A stretch of DNA of 64,000 nucleotides from Absidia repens. Taxonomy: Eukaryota > Mucoromycota > Mucoromycetes > Mucorales > Cunninghamellaceae. The DNA is taken from NCBI GenBank assembly GCA_002105175.1, contig MCGE01000002.1:2170001-2234000 (forward strand), given 5' to 3'. The notes below the pieces were generated by a model. It did no database searches. It had not been told where the DNA came from and saw only the letters and a list, made by a program, of their open reading frames with translations. A program made the translations under genes and the position numbers. Of the stretch, positions 34,441 to 45,800 are shown piece after piece; within the stretch, counting starts at the first letter, position 1, and each line of letters opens with the position of its first letter.

Positions 34441-34900
34441 AAAAAAAAAAAAAAAAAAAAAAAAAATTCCTCAACAATTTTCAATTATGGCTCCTCAAGA
34501 ACTATAAGAACTCCGTATTCGACTCCAACAATATGGACAAAAGCAATGGCAGCAAAGATGGAAAACGAAGCAGTAACAGCGGCAGAAGTTACCGCACAAG
34601 AGGAGATACCGGATGTTACTACCAAAGTATATCCCGGTGTTGGGAACGCAACAGATGCTTTTCCTGAAAAAAAAAAAAAAAACCTCGCATTTGCGATTCG
34701 TGTGAATGTTACATGAACAATTCTCATACCGATGTTCACTGTGTACTTCAGCTGGTGATGAATGCTCTGTTTGTGGCCACTTGCGAGGACTGCCACTTGG
34801 CCATGCATAACGAAATAGAGCACCGTAACTGCCTTTCCACTGGAATACAAACCAAATAATTTGAGCTGTATTGGATTACAGGTCACTACGGTAATTATGG
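34441..34900 (+). pseudogene. Possible degraded cysteine/histidine-rich coding relic behind a poly-A tract
   Basis: After a run of 26 A (34441-34466), an ATG (34487) opens a frame soon broken by stops. The segment 34680-34859 reads KPRICDSCECYMNNSHTDVHC, quoted here as KPRICDSCECYMNN then SHTDVHC, and later CEDCHLAMHNEIEHRNC before a stop. The Cys/His spacing (C-x2-C-x-C, C-x2-C-x4-H, H-x2-C) resembles a zinc-binding domain, but no family fits. A 15-A tract at 34668-34682 separates it from the upstream part. Coding status is uncertain. Confidence 0.3.
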
Positions 34901-34949
34901 CGATTTTGCTCCTTCATTTAATTTTTACTGATATTTCCCTGATTTGACA

Positions 34950-35028
34950 TAAAAAAAGGGTTGAATGATTCAGGCTCCGCATTTTGCTTTTTTTTTTTAT
35001 TTTGCCCCTCTCTTTTTCTTTCTTTCCT

Positions 35029-35067
<39 letters not shown>

Positions 35068-35560
35068 CCCTTTATGAAAGTCTAAATGATATGATGGCAA
35101 GGCTCATTGGGGCGCTGGTGATCTAGGATTAGTGTTAGAACTTGAATTAGAGGCGTTTTCAAAAACGCAAAACAAACGTCATGGGGAAACCCTTTCATTC
35201 TGGATTCAGGATTTTAGTCACCATTAGATTAGTTTACATCTTAGGATAGTATTAGGAAACCTTTATCAAGTTAGCTTAGTATTCGTTGTTATTGTTTATA
35301 TCTGCATTTGAATTAAATGTGTCTTGTCTTTTTACCATTAGTTTCTTTTATGTATTTAATTGTCATGTTGAATAGGCACGGTACATATGAGTCTAAAAAA
35401 ATTCTGGTGCAAGTGTATGAGAGAAAAGGAATGGTTTGTTGATGAAGATAACTTCTCCACACTGTTTATATGTGTATGCTGGAAGGAAAATAGGCAAGAG
35501 TTTGAATGAAAAAAAAAGTCACTGCAGGGTTCTATAAAGTGGTAATGATGGAAATTGATT
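34950..35560 (+). repeat. Dispersed repeat family, copy with 37-nt T tract
   Basis: Blocks in order: CCCCTCTCTTTTTC, run of 37 T (35031-35067), GATATGATGGCAAGGCTCAT, CTGGTGATCTAGGATTAG, ATGGGGAAACCCTTTCATTC (35181-35200), TTAGCTTAGTATTC, TTTATATCTGCATTTGAATT, then a distal part with AAAAAAAGTCACTGCAGGG. It is collinear with 36250-36960 and 36985-37720. Confidence 0.75.
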
Positions 35561-36249
35561 GTCCAGCGAAAAATGGTGCATTATTTCAAGTTTTAAAAAA
35601 ATTGACAATTGGCATGATTGACCCCCTTCGCAAAAAAATTGTGTCCAGTGACCACACCTAACGTTGATGCCGAGGGGTGTACGTTTAGCGCAGGAACGCG
35701 CCCAAAATGAAAACATTGAAAACTTCGAAAATTTTGGATTTTTTTTTCTTAAATTGACCTAGAATCTATTTGGAAGCATTAGATATACGTTGTAGTATAA
35801 ATAAGGCAATGCATTTCAATAGAAATAAAGATTCATCCTAAAGTTTTATAATACTTCATATATACCAAGACTTGTTTTATTTCAAAATACAACAAAGCCT
35901 CATCTTTTTATCAAGACGATGATGTTGGACTATTTCCAGCAATAAATTTCCACTATTTCTTTTATTTGAATTTCCGACAGTGCTCTATTCAATTTTGGAT
36001 CACTGACTGCGAAAAAGGGAAGAATTGCTAAATGATGAGTGATGACGATCAATCCAAAAGTTGTAAGGTAGTATGAAAGTTGTCCTAAAAAAAAAAAGAA
36101 AAAGGACAAAAGTATCATACTGCCACTATTGACTGTCACTGTTTCCTTTAAAAAACAGCGGTGGTGCAGAATGTAGAAAGGCTCTTTTACTTTGTGTCGG
36201 AAGTAGAAATTTCCACTTTTGTCTTGTGCCCTGTAAAAAAAAAGCCAAT

Positions 36250-36960
36250 TCAGCCTCCGCACAGATTTCTACTATTTTTTTGGCTCTAATTTTTTTCCCC
36301 TCTCTTTTCCTTCATGAAATTCTGAATGATATGATGGCGAGGCTCATCGGGGCACTGGTGATCTTGGATTTGTGCTGGAATTTGAATTAGTAGCATTCAA
36401 AAATCCAAAACAAATATAATGGGGGACCCTTTCATTTTGGATGTAGGTTTTGAGAACGTCATTTGATTAGCCTCAACAGGAAATAGTATCATGGAATCGT
36501 CATTAGTTTAGTATTCTTTTGTAATCGTTTGTATCTACCTCTGATTAAAATATGATTTTTTTTTCTGTTATACGTTTACATCATGAGCTTTATCGAATGT
36601 GTGTACATGGGCATAGCAAAAAAGTGTGCGTGGATATATAAAAGAGGGGCGGATTGGGTGATAAGGTGACTTTTTTCACCAGCTCATGTAAACTGTTGTA
36701 TAATTTGTACGTAGAAAAGGAAACTGGCATTTGTTTGTGTGAAAATACAACTATTACAGTGTATTTTCTTGTGGTGGGATATATTGATCAGGCAAAGCTG
36801 AGGGTAGTATTATGCTTATTTGTGTAGCTAGGGATCAAAAATGTTCAATATACCGAGTGTTGGGTTTGTGAAGTGTGAATTGTGATGGGATGGGATTTAG
36901 ACGCCTCCGCCATTTGTCATTATTCAAGCGACCTCCGACGTGCTCAGTGTTATGCGAACA
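36250..36960 (+). repeat. Dispersed repeat family, copy most like the right-edge copy
   Basis: It holds GATATGATGGCGAGGCTCAT, GGGGGACCCTTTCATTTTGG (36421-36440), GTTTGTATCTACCTCTG, GTTTACATCATGAGCTTTAT, ATTACAGTGTATTTTCTTGT and GTGTGAATTGTGATGGGATG. Reversed, the last four blocks recur in the same order in 63560-64000 with only scattered differences, so the two are probably the youngest pair. Confidence 0.78.
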
Positions 36961-36984
36961 AAAAAAAAATGATAACCACATATT

Positions 36985-37720
36985 CGTACTCCGCTACTCA
37001 TGAATTTAATTCTTTTTGCTCCTCTTTTTCCCTTCTCTTTCTTTCAGATCATCAGCTTCAAAATGTACATTGAGTGATCTTGGATTAGCGGTTAGAACTT
37101 GAATCAGGGGCATTTTAAAAAATGCGATGCAAACATCATGGGGATACCCTTCCATTTGGATTCGTGATTTTGGACTTCCATTAGATTAACCTTCATTTTC
37201 GAATAATAACATTAGCATTAGCTTAGCCTATCTTGATGTTAGTTATCATATTTTACACTGTATCTATAATTGAATTCAATAAATGTTTCTTGTCTTCTTA
37301 CCATTATCCCCTTTTGTTTTTTTCAGTGTCTTATTGAATGGGCATGGTATATATGCGAGTAAGCAATCCGGTGCGTGTATATGTGTCTCTGCGCTTGTGT
37401 ATATTTATGCGTAGAAAAAAAAAGGACACTGGTTTGTGTGGAAAAAAAGGTCATTACAGAGTACTTTTTTGCTGTCTCCTCTGCATTTCGCAATTTGGTT
37501 GGCTATATATGTAGGGTAGTAATAATGGGACTAGTATTAATGCTACTGGTAATTCCAAAGAAAAAAATGCGACGGCGTTAATCCAATAATATGAGTGGAC
37601 CGATTATGCAAAGTGATAGGCGTCAAGTTAGGTAAGGATGCTATCGGTGTATAAAAAACCTGCTAAAGTGTATTTTATATATAGGGTAGCAATTATGGGG
37701 ATAGTATATGATAATTACAG
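36985..37720 (+). repeat. Dispersed repeat family, adjacent direct copy
   Basis: It begins right after the previous copy, in the same orientation: polypyrimidine CCTCTTTTTCCCTTCTC, GTGATCTTGGATTAGCGG, ATGGGGATACCCTTCCATTT (37139-37158), TTGAATTCAATAAATG, then CTGGTTTGTGTGGAAAAAAA and TCATTACAGAGTACTTTTTT. With the two preceding copies it makes a loose direct array. Confidence 0.7.
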
Positions 37721-38504
37721 CTGTCTGTAAAAGTGTTGGTGTAATACTTGATAAAAGAAATAAGTCAGCGTTTTAAAATAAGTGACATAACAGATATGGT
37801 TTTTATTGAATAAAATGGTGAATGGTTTTTATAATGAAATGGGGAAAAAAGGAGGTTGTGATATTTGAGGCCGTAGATGTGATTGAATAATAGTAATTTG
37901 AGGCTATGGGTGGAACTTGGGGAAGTCGGATCTATGTAGGTATATGTATATGCCTAAATTGTGGAAACTTGAGGCTGTATATTATAACCGTATAAGAATG
38001 GCAAGTGTGATAGTGTTGGAAATGATTAGTGACAAGCGACAATTACGACATGTGGCTACAGCGACTGAAAAGAAAAAGAAAAATAGCGATGGCATTTATA
38101 CAATGATGTCGGTAGAGGAATGAATGGATATTTGAAGTAATAGAAATGTGATCTATATATCAGATAATAATTTTATAACGTAAGAGAGTGAGATATTCTA
38201 AGACTCGTGTCAAATAATTTGTTCATAAAGAGGTAAACTAAATAAGATTAAACTACTCCGTATTGAGAGCGAAGACAATATCAGAAGGGCACCATCATAC
38301 TGCCGTTGCTGCTGAATGATGACCGCTGCCGCAAAAAAAAAAAAAAAAAATACACCTTCAGACCCTATTAAACCTGAATTCACCAATTCAATGTCATTGA
38401 TATATCGAATTTTTCTTCTGTTTACATTTAACATTTACCGCTCCACATCCCATTCCTATCTCTTCAGACTCAAATGAAATGCAATAAGTAATTACTTTAC
38501 CTTT
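37721..38504. other. Unannotated spacer
   Basis: AT-rich, G-rich relative to C on this strand, with a run of A at 38332-38350. No gene, RNA or further repeat block was recognised. Confidence 0.35.
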
Positions 38505-38625
38505 ATATTAATAGCTCAAAGAGCCATCTCTTGCCCATAGTAAATGAAGAGGTATTCGCCTAAATTTGCATCAAACCTTACCCACTTCACCACACTCAAA
38601 ATGGATGGAACCTTAGGAGGTTCAA
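38505..38625 (+). repeat. Second repeat type, copy B
   Basis: Partner of 27640-27800 (TATTAATAGCTCAAAGAGCC and CACTCAAAATGGATGGAACC). Similarity fades after the CCTTAGGAGGTTC stretch. Confidence 0.6.
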
Positions 38626-39001
38626 TAATTCACGGGCAACGATCAATGCTTTCCAGAATATTGTTATTCCATGGTTTTTAATGATTCCGAATATTATTGA
38701 TGTGGATTTATATTGTATGATGATGTATAAGTATGATATCAGTGATTCAAATGTTGCAGGTGAAAATGAGCTACAAAACCCTTCACATATTCCTAGCGAA
38801 TCAAAAATTGACATGATTTATTCATGTGGACAGAATAAAATAAAAAACTATACAGCTATCGACAACAATTTATAATAAAGTGACAATAATATGATAAAAA
38901 TATTTATTTGAGTACAAACGATATGACTAGGTGATATAAGGGTACAAAAGGCTAATACTAAGGGTGGGGAGGATGCGAGGGAGAGGATATAACGATCTAA
39001 A

Positions 39002-39472
39002 CTAATTTTGCACCACAAAAGGGGATCTTGAAGGTGGAGCGTTGCCATGCTGTTCGCGTAACTGGACCAAAGTATCAAGTATGTTTTGCAGGAGAGGGGA
39101 TCCTTGGTCCAAGTACTGTTGAGCAATATAAATAAGGGTCACCACCATGAATAAAATCAGGCTAAATCGCACGAAGTTGTAAACCAATCTATAGATACCA
39201 CGCAATGTCAGCAATATCAGGGAAAATAACGTATAAAGAACTACCAAGGCCAAAAAAACGGGAATCACATTGGACTGAACCGGTAAGGATACAAACTTGT
39301 CGTAGTACATTTGAAAATTTTCAGGACAATTTTGGTACACTGTGTATCCCACGGTGCCCACGACTGATGCCACTTTATCGGGTGTTGGTAAAATGGTGAT
39401 GTTGAGAGCGATAATTTGTTCGTAAAAGTATGTGTATATTTGCTTCAGTGTTTGTGCCACGACTTCGTCCAT
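39002..39472 (-). CDS. Small two-helix membrane protein, APQ12-like
   Basis: 156 residues in one exon. A soluble N-terminal part (MDEVVAQTLKQIYTYFYEQI) is followed by two adjacent hydrophobic segments, VIPVFLALVVLYTLFSLILL and FVRFSLILFMVVTLIYIAQQ, separated by the short basic link RGIYRLVYN. A polar tail ends PPSRSPFVVQN. This layout matches fungal APQ12, an ER/nuclear-envelope protein involved in nuclear pore assembly and lipid homeostasis. The match rests on topology and general flavour rather than on a diagnostic motif, so another small ER membrane protein is possible. It is divergent from TOM20, 469 bp away. Confidence 0.55.
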   Translation of the reverse strand: MDEVVAQTLKQIYTYFYEQIIALNITILPTPDKVASVVGTVGYTVYQNCPENFQMYYDKFVSLPVQSNVIPVFLALVVLYTLFSLILLTLRGIYRLVYNFVRFSLILFMVVTLIYIAQQYLDQGSPLLQNILDTLVQLREQHGNAPPSRSPFVVQN

Positions 39473-39941
39473 AGTTGAAGTTACTTTCGTAATGATTGGA
39501 AATGATAAAAGAAAGAAGAAAACAGAAGTAGGAAAATAAGAGCGGTGCTTGAATCATAAAAAAGATTGGTTTTGATTTTGCTGGTTCTTTTTTCTGCGAA
39601 GAGTCATTATCGGCTAACAGACTCTGGGGAAGGCCTGGGGGGGTGGGAGGCGTGACATATCATCCAATGTACACCCGCGGAGAATGAATCCAACAGGTCT
39701 CAGCAGATTTCAGGAACCAATACTGTATTAATAGTCAACATCAATAATATAATGTTTACAGAGAATAAACGATATGATTTTTTGCATTTACACAAATGTA
39801 AGTTTAGTATGATGGATGGTGGACATTGGCTGATTATGGTTTTAAAACGCCGAACGAGAAAATTTTTTGTACTATTTTAAAATTCCGGTTTTCCGTTTTT
39901 CGTTTTTCTTTTCTTTTTTAACATTGTCTCTAAATAATATA
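39473..39941. promoter_or_regulatory. Divergent promoter, APQ12-like / TOM20
   Basis: 469 bp between opposed start codons. It contains a G-run (39626-39650), an ATCCAATG box near 39660 and TTTTAAAACGCCGAA at 39838-39852. The region just upstream of TOM20 is pyrimidine-rich. Confidence 0.45.
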
Positions 39942-40732
39942 ATGAAAACACAAGACATCGCTTTATATACCGCCGGTGCCGCTGCTACTTTAGGTATTGG
40001 CTATCTGGTTTACTTTGATTACAAACGTCGAAATGATCCTACTTTCAAAAAGCAACTTAGTGAGTACCGTGTAAAAAAAAAAGTGGTAACGCCCATTAAT
40101 GACAAGGCAACTCCCATATTAATTGCGTATTTTTATTATTGCATAGAACGTGAACGCAGAAAGGCCGCCAAGATCGCAAAAGCTACCGAAGAAGAAGATA
40201 AACAAGTCAAGGTGAAGTTGATTGAAACTGTGATCACAGCCGCCGCTAAAGAAACCTACCCTAGCACACCGGAAGAAATGGAGAAGTACTTTATGGCTCA
40301 AGTTGCCGAAGGTGAAGGATTGTGCGCCAAGGGTAATTATATAGAAACAATGCATATGAAAGGTGAAGCGAATCTAAATGAAGTGACCTAACATCCTTTT
40401 ATTTTACGATATACGTTTTAGGTGAAGAATTCTACAATGATGCTGTGTTACCCTTCTACAAGGCGGTCAAGGTGTATCCTGCCCCTATGGAGCTCGTTAC
40501 TATTTATCAAAAGACTCTTCCTCAACCTGTGTTTGAAACTGTTGTGAACATTTTAGCTATTGAAGTAAGTTTGATTAATATCTGTGTATAAGGGATTGTT
40601 AAAAAAGGTTACATATGGAAAATAGTTTCCTCTGTGGGTACTAAATGATGTTTTGTACTGTATTTTTTTGTTTTTTATCTTTAGCAACAAGCTGCAGAAG
40701 CTCAACGTGGTGGTGATATCCCAGTAGAATAG
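39942..40732 (+). CDS. TOM20: Mitochondrial import receptor subunit TOM20
   Basis: Outer-membrane receptor for presequence-bearing precursors. Four exons (39942-40059, 40147-40332, 40422-40564, 40685-40732) total 495 nt, giving 164 residues. The N-terminal helix ALYTAGAAATLGIGYLVYFDY is the signal anchor, followed by the basic KRRNDPTFKKQLKRERRK stretch typical of TOM20. The TPR-like receptor domain has ETYPSTPEEMEKYFMAQVAE, GEEFYNDAVLPFYKAVKVYP and LVTIYQKTLPQPVFETVVNI, all family signatures. It ends RGGDIPVE. The ATG at 39942 is chosen over the in-frame codon at 39867, because the anchor helix should begin within the first few residues. Confidence 0.96.
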
Positions 40733-41239
40733 ATGCATTATGTAGACATTTATCTCCTCCCTTATTTTAGACTTCATTTTTATTCTTTATTCGCCCCTCC
40801 TTACCAATCATCAATCTTTTATTTGTACATTACAGAATTGAAATAAAAAGTGTATTATGCGCCTTTGAGCCTTTACCTTCTGTTATTTTTTTATTTGTCC
40901 AAGTTCGCTGGTTCATGGAAAAATGCTCGAGAATTGTAAACCGGGTAGGTGCTTTGGGAGTGAAGTCGGATTTAGGATGAATTATGCTAATTTCATTTAT
41001 GAATCTTCGTCACTGTTTTTTGGAAAAATTTATTGATACTTGCTTCAATCATTTTTCGGAATCCAGTAGCCAGAATACTGAGTACGACGTTTGGTTCTAG
41101 TCGCCTCATACATAACTCTTTTTTTTATTTTTATTTTTATTTTTATTTTTTTTGCACAAACACACATGTTACCCACTCCCCTCACGCACATTTACAACAA
41201 TATAATATCCATTCCATAATAAGAATTGAATGTACTGCA
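40733..41239. other. TOM20 3' flank
   Basis: AATAAA at 40842-40847 is the likely polyadenylation signal. A TTTTTA pentamer/hexamer run lies at 41120-41150. No gene was recognised. Confidence 0.45.
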
Positions 41240-41530
41240 TGAGAGGGATTATGACTATTCAAATGTAAATATAAACTATGTTAGCTAACACCAAACTAAT
41301 CTATTGATGGTACTATTGTATGATACATACATATCTCAAGATGGGGCTATTAGAAGGGAATTTAGTTGTACTGAGGCAAGGCTGTCATGTTCCAGAAAAA
41401 TAGCATATGGTGAACTAGTCCAAACAAGAGAAAAAATTAATACATGAGTGAAAAATTATTTTACATTTTGGGTAAGGGGGTAAACGAAACAAGACCAAAT
41501 TGTTTCATGATGATTCCAAAGGCATAGAAC
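41240..41530 (-). repeat. Dispersed repeat, fragment related to 27140-27420
   Basis: AAATGTAAATATAAACTATG (41258-41277) and AAACGAAACAAGACCAAATT (41482-41501) match the fragment at 27140-27420 in order and spacing. Confidence 0.5.
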
Positions 41531-41699
41531 GGTTATACTTCCAATACTGAACGGTGATGGTTGGTGTAAAACATGGTAAAAATAAAAATAAGAAAAAAAA
41601 TAATATCACCATGTCGTCGATGTTGAGTGATGGTGGCCCATGTCATGAGAAGAGAATCACGATCTTGGTGATGGTGCTTGGTGTTGGTGTGCGTTGAAA

Positions 41700-42260
41700 A
41701 AAACATTTCCAGCCCCGCCCACGTGAAATTTATTTTCGCCCACTCTTTCTCCCTCCCTCTCTCTCTCTCTCTCTCTGTATGTCTATCTCTCGCTTACAAT
41801 TGTAACTTTTTTGAGGTTTTGGTGGACTTAGATTAGTGTCAGGTCTAGCTTAGAAGTGTTTTGATATCAGGAATTACAAAATGCATGGAGAAACCCTTTC
41901 ATTTTAGATTCAGGATTTTGGTCACTCATTAGGTGGCTTTTGGAGCCTTCATTAGCTTAGTATAGTGTTAATGTGTCATAGTTTGTATCAACTTCTCAAT
42001 AAAATTTGTATTTTTTCTACGTTATTCAATGAAAATGTGCCATAAGTCTCCTAGGTACCATTTTGCGAATGCGCCTTTAGATTAGAGTTGACCATTTCAA
42101 TGAAATCCCATTAGTCTCCCGCTTACCACCCCCATTAGATCTCTTGTAACATTGACTCAATTGTCTTTAAATTAGTGCGAGTCGATATATTTCAATAAAA
42201 ATTTCTGTGTACCAGTTAACCATTCTATGACCCATACGATAGTGAGAAATGTCGTTATTG
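41700..42260 (+). repeat. Dispersed repeat family, long copy
   Basis: Head CCCCGCCCACGTGAAATTT, (CT)n tract at 41751-41777, GACTTAGATTAGTGTCAGG, ATGGAGAAACCCTTTCATTT (41886-41905), CAATAAAATTTGTATTTTT, then the distal block: TTAGAGTTGACCATTTCAA, TAGATCTCTTGTAACA, TTCAATAAAA and CCATTCTATGAC plus GATAGTGAGAAATG. All these blocks recur, reversed, in 55440-56410. Confidence 0.75.
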
Positions 42261-42816
42261 TTGATCGTTTGTGAGCATCTGGTTTCCTTGTCTACATTTG
42301 CTCAGCCCCCTCAAACCCCAAACAACTGATTTGCAGTCCAGAGTAATCTTCTCTATAAAATATTATAGTCTTCGCTTTGATTATACATACTGTATACATC
42401 AACTGATTGTTTTTATTACATATGGCATAATAATGATAATAATCCCCCCCCCAAAACACCCCAAACAAAAATTACTGAAGGAGTTGCCCACCAAAGTGAG
42501 AAATGGCGTAGGCATCGATATCTACACTGAATTCGTATCTTTATTGCGATAAAAGTTCGTTTTCCCGTTGATATCGCTATTGTGAGTTCCTATCGTCATA
42601 ATAATAATACTAATAATAACTACTAATAGTAATAATAGTGATAAAAGTCAAGAATACTGGTGAATTAAAAAAAAGACAATGTTTGTTATGATAAGAGATG
42701 TGTTTTATTTTGTGATTTTGTTATCGTACAATAAATTGATACTAAATATGACTAGGAAAATAAAAATATATATACAAAAAAGTAGTATGTAGGAGAGGAA
42801 GGGTTCACTAAACTAC

Positions 42817-45800
42817 TTAGAACGTTTTGTTGGTATGCTGATAAGGGATAAAATAGTCGTCGTCAACACGGGTCATTTTCATAGCTAAATAATTTCCTGC
42901 TTCATCGACACGCACATAACGATCACCATCAGTATAACCAGCAAGGGGAGATCGACATCTTGTACTTGTAGAAGTTTTGCTTGATGTTCTTGATGGGCTA
43001 AGACTACCGCTGCTTTCATTGCTTTTGGCACCGCCAGTATATTTCAAACCACCACCTCCACGGAGCGTGACACGACCAGAAGGCGAAATGCTTCGATTTG
43101 ACAAATGAACAAATGCCTCGCCAAACCTTGAATTGATATCCGTTTGTCGGTTGCCTGGTATAATGGTGCCTTCACAGCAACCATGATCTAATAATAATAA
43201 TAATGAAAAATGTGAGACGGTTTTTTTTGTTTGTTTGCTTATTTGTTTATGTTTCGTCTGATTACCTAACAAGTACTGCGATAACTCGACCCAACCTAGG
43301 TGCCAGAAAAAAAAAAAAAGTAAGTTCTAGTGAGATGCATTATGCATTGCATAATGTCATATTTACCTCCACCAACGCGAACCATAACCACCTTGCTTTT
43401 GAGAATACGACAATAAACAAGTCGAGGGTTGGTATTGCCGATCCAGTATTTTCCGACCTGACCAGGGACCATTTTGACCTTCAATCGATATGGCTGGTTC
43501 TTCAGTACTTGACCAATTTGCACATCTAAGCTGTTTTCTCTGTCTACTTTGTAAGAGAAAGATGCTGAAATAGGTGACGGTGGAAGTGGTGAAGAATATT
43601 CTTGTTGATAGTGACGCTGTTTTTGTGTTTTTCCAATGAGTGCTAATTTGGTGAAGAAGTCATGTTGTAATTCTTCAATACATGTTTGTAGTTCCCGTTC
43701 TCTAGCGGTCGCTGAATCCTTGGCTTTGATCCAATGTTGCCTTGACGATGTTATTAAGTCCAATACTGATGTTGCTGTCGATGTGGCTTTACCGTTGCTG
43801 TGTAATTTTTCAAAGAGAGATCCAACCATTTGAGAATGAGTCTTGTAAGCATTGACGAGTCCAGTAAGTAACCTTTGTAGATCCGATTTTACAAAAGCAC
43901 CATCAACAATGCGGCAGTGATGAGGTGCAGCAGCAGCTACAGCTTCTTCCATGAGACCAATCACATTTTCCAATTCACCAATATCTTTCATCAAATCCAT
44001 GTTCTGTTCCTGTAGGCGAGCATCCATCACTTTGTTTCCAATAGCTTGTTCTAGATCATCATGAGACTGCTTCAATACCATATGTAGTCGTTGAATAGTT
44101 TCTTTGTCGTCATTGTTGATGTTTCCACTTCCTATTTCATCCAAATTTAAATGCTGTTGGTGTTGTTCCAGCTGGGTGCTAATCCTTGGACAAAGGGTAT
44201 CACGGAATTCTTTTTCAATGTCATCCAACTCATGATATTCAACCGCAATGTTTTGGTTGCCCGACAGGTGTAATGCATCCACACGATCCTTCATACTATT
44301 CACACGGTGGATTAAGTTCTGCGTTTGGACGTGGTTTTGTTGTTTGTTGAAGTCACGCAATTTCAGTTCGTATTGGTAAAGTCTATCACAGCATTGAGTC
44401 CAGGCCCCCATCACTTTGTTGTATTGTAGATCAAGCCAATCCGACCAATTTTTTTCGGCGACGCTGTCTTCATATGGATGTGGTATTTCTTGTTCACGTC
44501 GTCCCGTCCTTGGTTTTTGTGCAATGAAAGGCGTAAAAAGATCGATCGTTTCCTTCAAAACCGCATGTTCTTGCCGAGCTTCAGTGTAGTCCTCAATGTC
44601 CCCGGTGCTAATTGCCAAAAGATGTTCATCGAGTTGAGATGCTGCGTTTAATAGTTCCATCGTATGGTTCAAATAGCATTCCACTGATCCAACAAACTGA
44701 TATTTTCTTTCATGATACAGCAGTAAATCGTCCATAGTATCCAGCAAAAATAATAAAGGTTGTTTCGAATCGTCCATCTTTTCACAAGATTGGCCAAGTT
44801 CATTGGTTAATCGTTCATACATAATTTTGATATCACCGGTTTCGGATTGCAAGCCCATACGAGATTCCAATACGACATCCTTGGTACGATCTAATGATAG
44901 ATAATGAGAGCCTAGTACGTTGTGCATATTGGTCATTGTTGCTACTGAATTCCCATCCGCCTGCAGTTGTGAGTAAAGTTGGTGGTATTGTTCATCGTAT
45001 TGTTCTAACGCGGATTTTTGTTTGCTGCACACCTGTTGCCGTTGATCAATCGCACTTCGATATATCTGGAACAGTCGGGCAGTATCGAGATCCAGATGAT
45101 GTTCTTGCAGTAATTTTTCCACCTGGTTCGCCAAATTGAGTGTCTCATAATAACGTCCAAGAAGTACTTCATGGAGGGATTTGTCATCTAATAGAAGTTG
45201 GTCCAGTTCGCTTCGTAGATTGGTCAGCCATGGTAAAATCGTATTTAGTTGTTTCTCCACATTGTCGATGAGATTCATCCTATCCATACCCACATTGTCA
45301 TCAGATGAATTGCGTGTCTGTTTGTTGTTACAAAGCGAAACTGTTTCGAGTGTCGTTTTGCATCCATATAAGGTTTGTCGTGCATCCGTCAGTTCATTGT
45401 TGACGAACAACCATTTATTCATCAAATTCATACGTTGAGTTGCCAGAGTAGTTGCTGTATGCAGTTTCTTCCAGACATCCTTCGTTCGATCCATATTCAA
45501 TTGTCGATGTTTCAGCTGGAATTCGTCATCATATGATTGATACACTTGCTCGTAATTGTCTTGTAAATTGCTGTAGACGTATTCCAAACGGTGTACATCA
45601 TCCATGATTTGGTTATGCCTTGCCTTCAATTGCTGTTGTATAAATGCCGAATCAATTGTTGTGTCTGTAAAATCCACAGTTTCGATACTTTGTTGGAAGG
45701 CCTCCAGTGATCGTAAAGATTCCATTGTTTCATCCACAAAACCATCAATTTTGCTATGCTGGAGTTTGATTTGTTGCCATTGAGCCATATTGATTTTCAT

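Noticed and set aside
34485..34886. 133-codon reverse-strand open frame
   Set aside because: It overlaps the A-tailed relic and includes a poly-Phe stretch from an A tract; Ala/Val-rich shadow without a family match.
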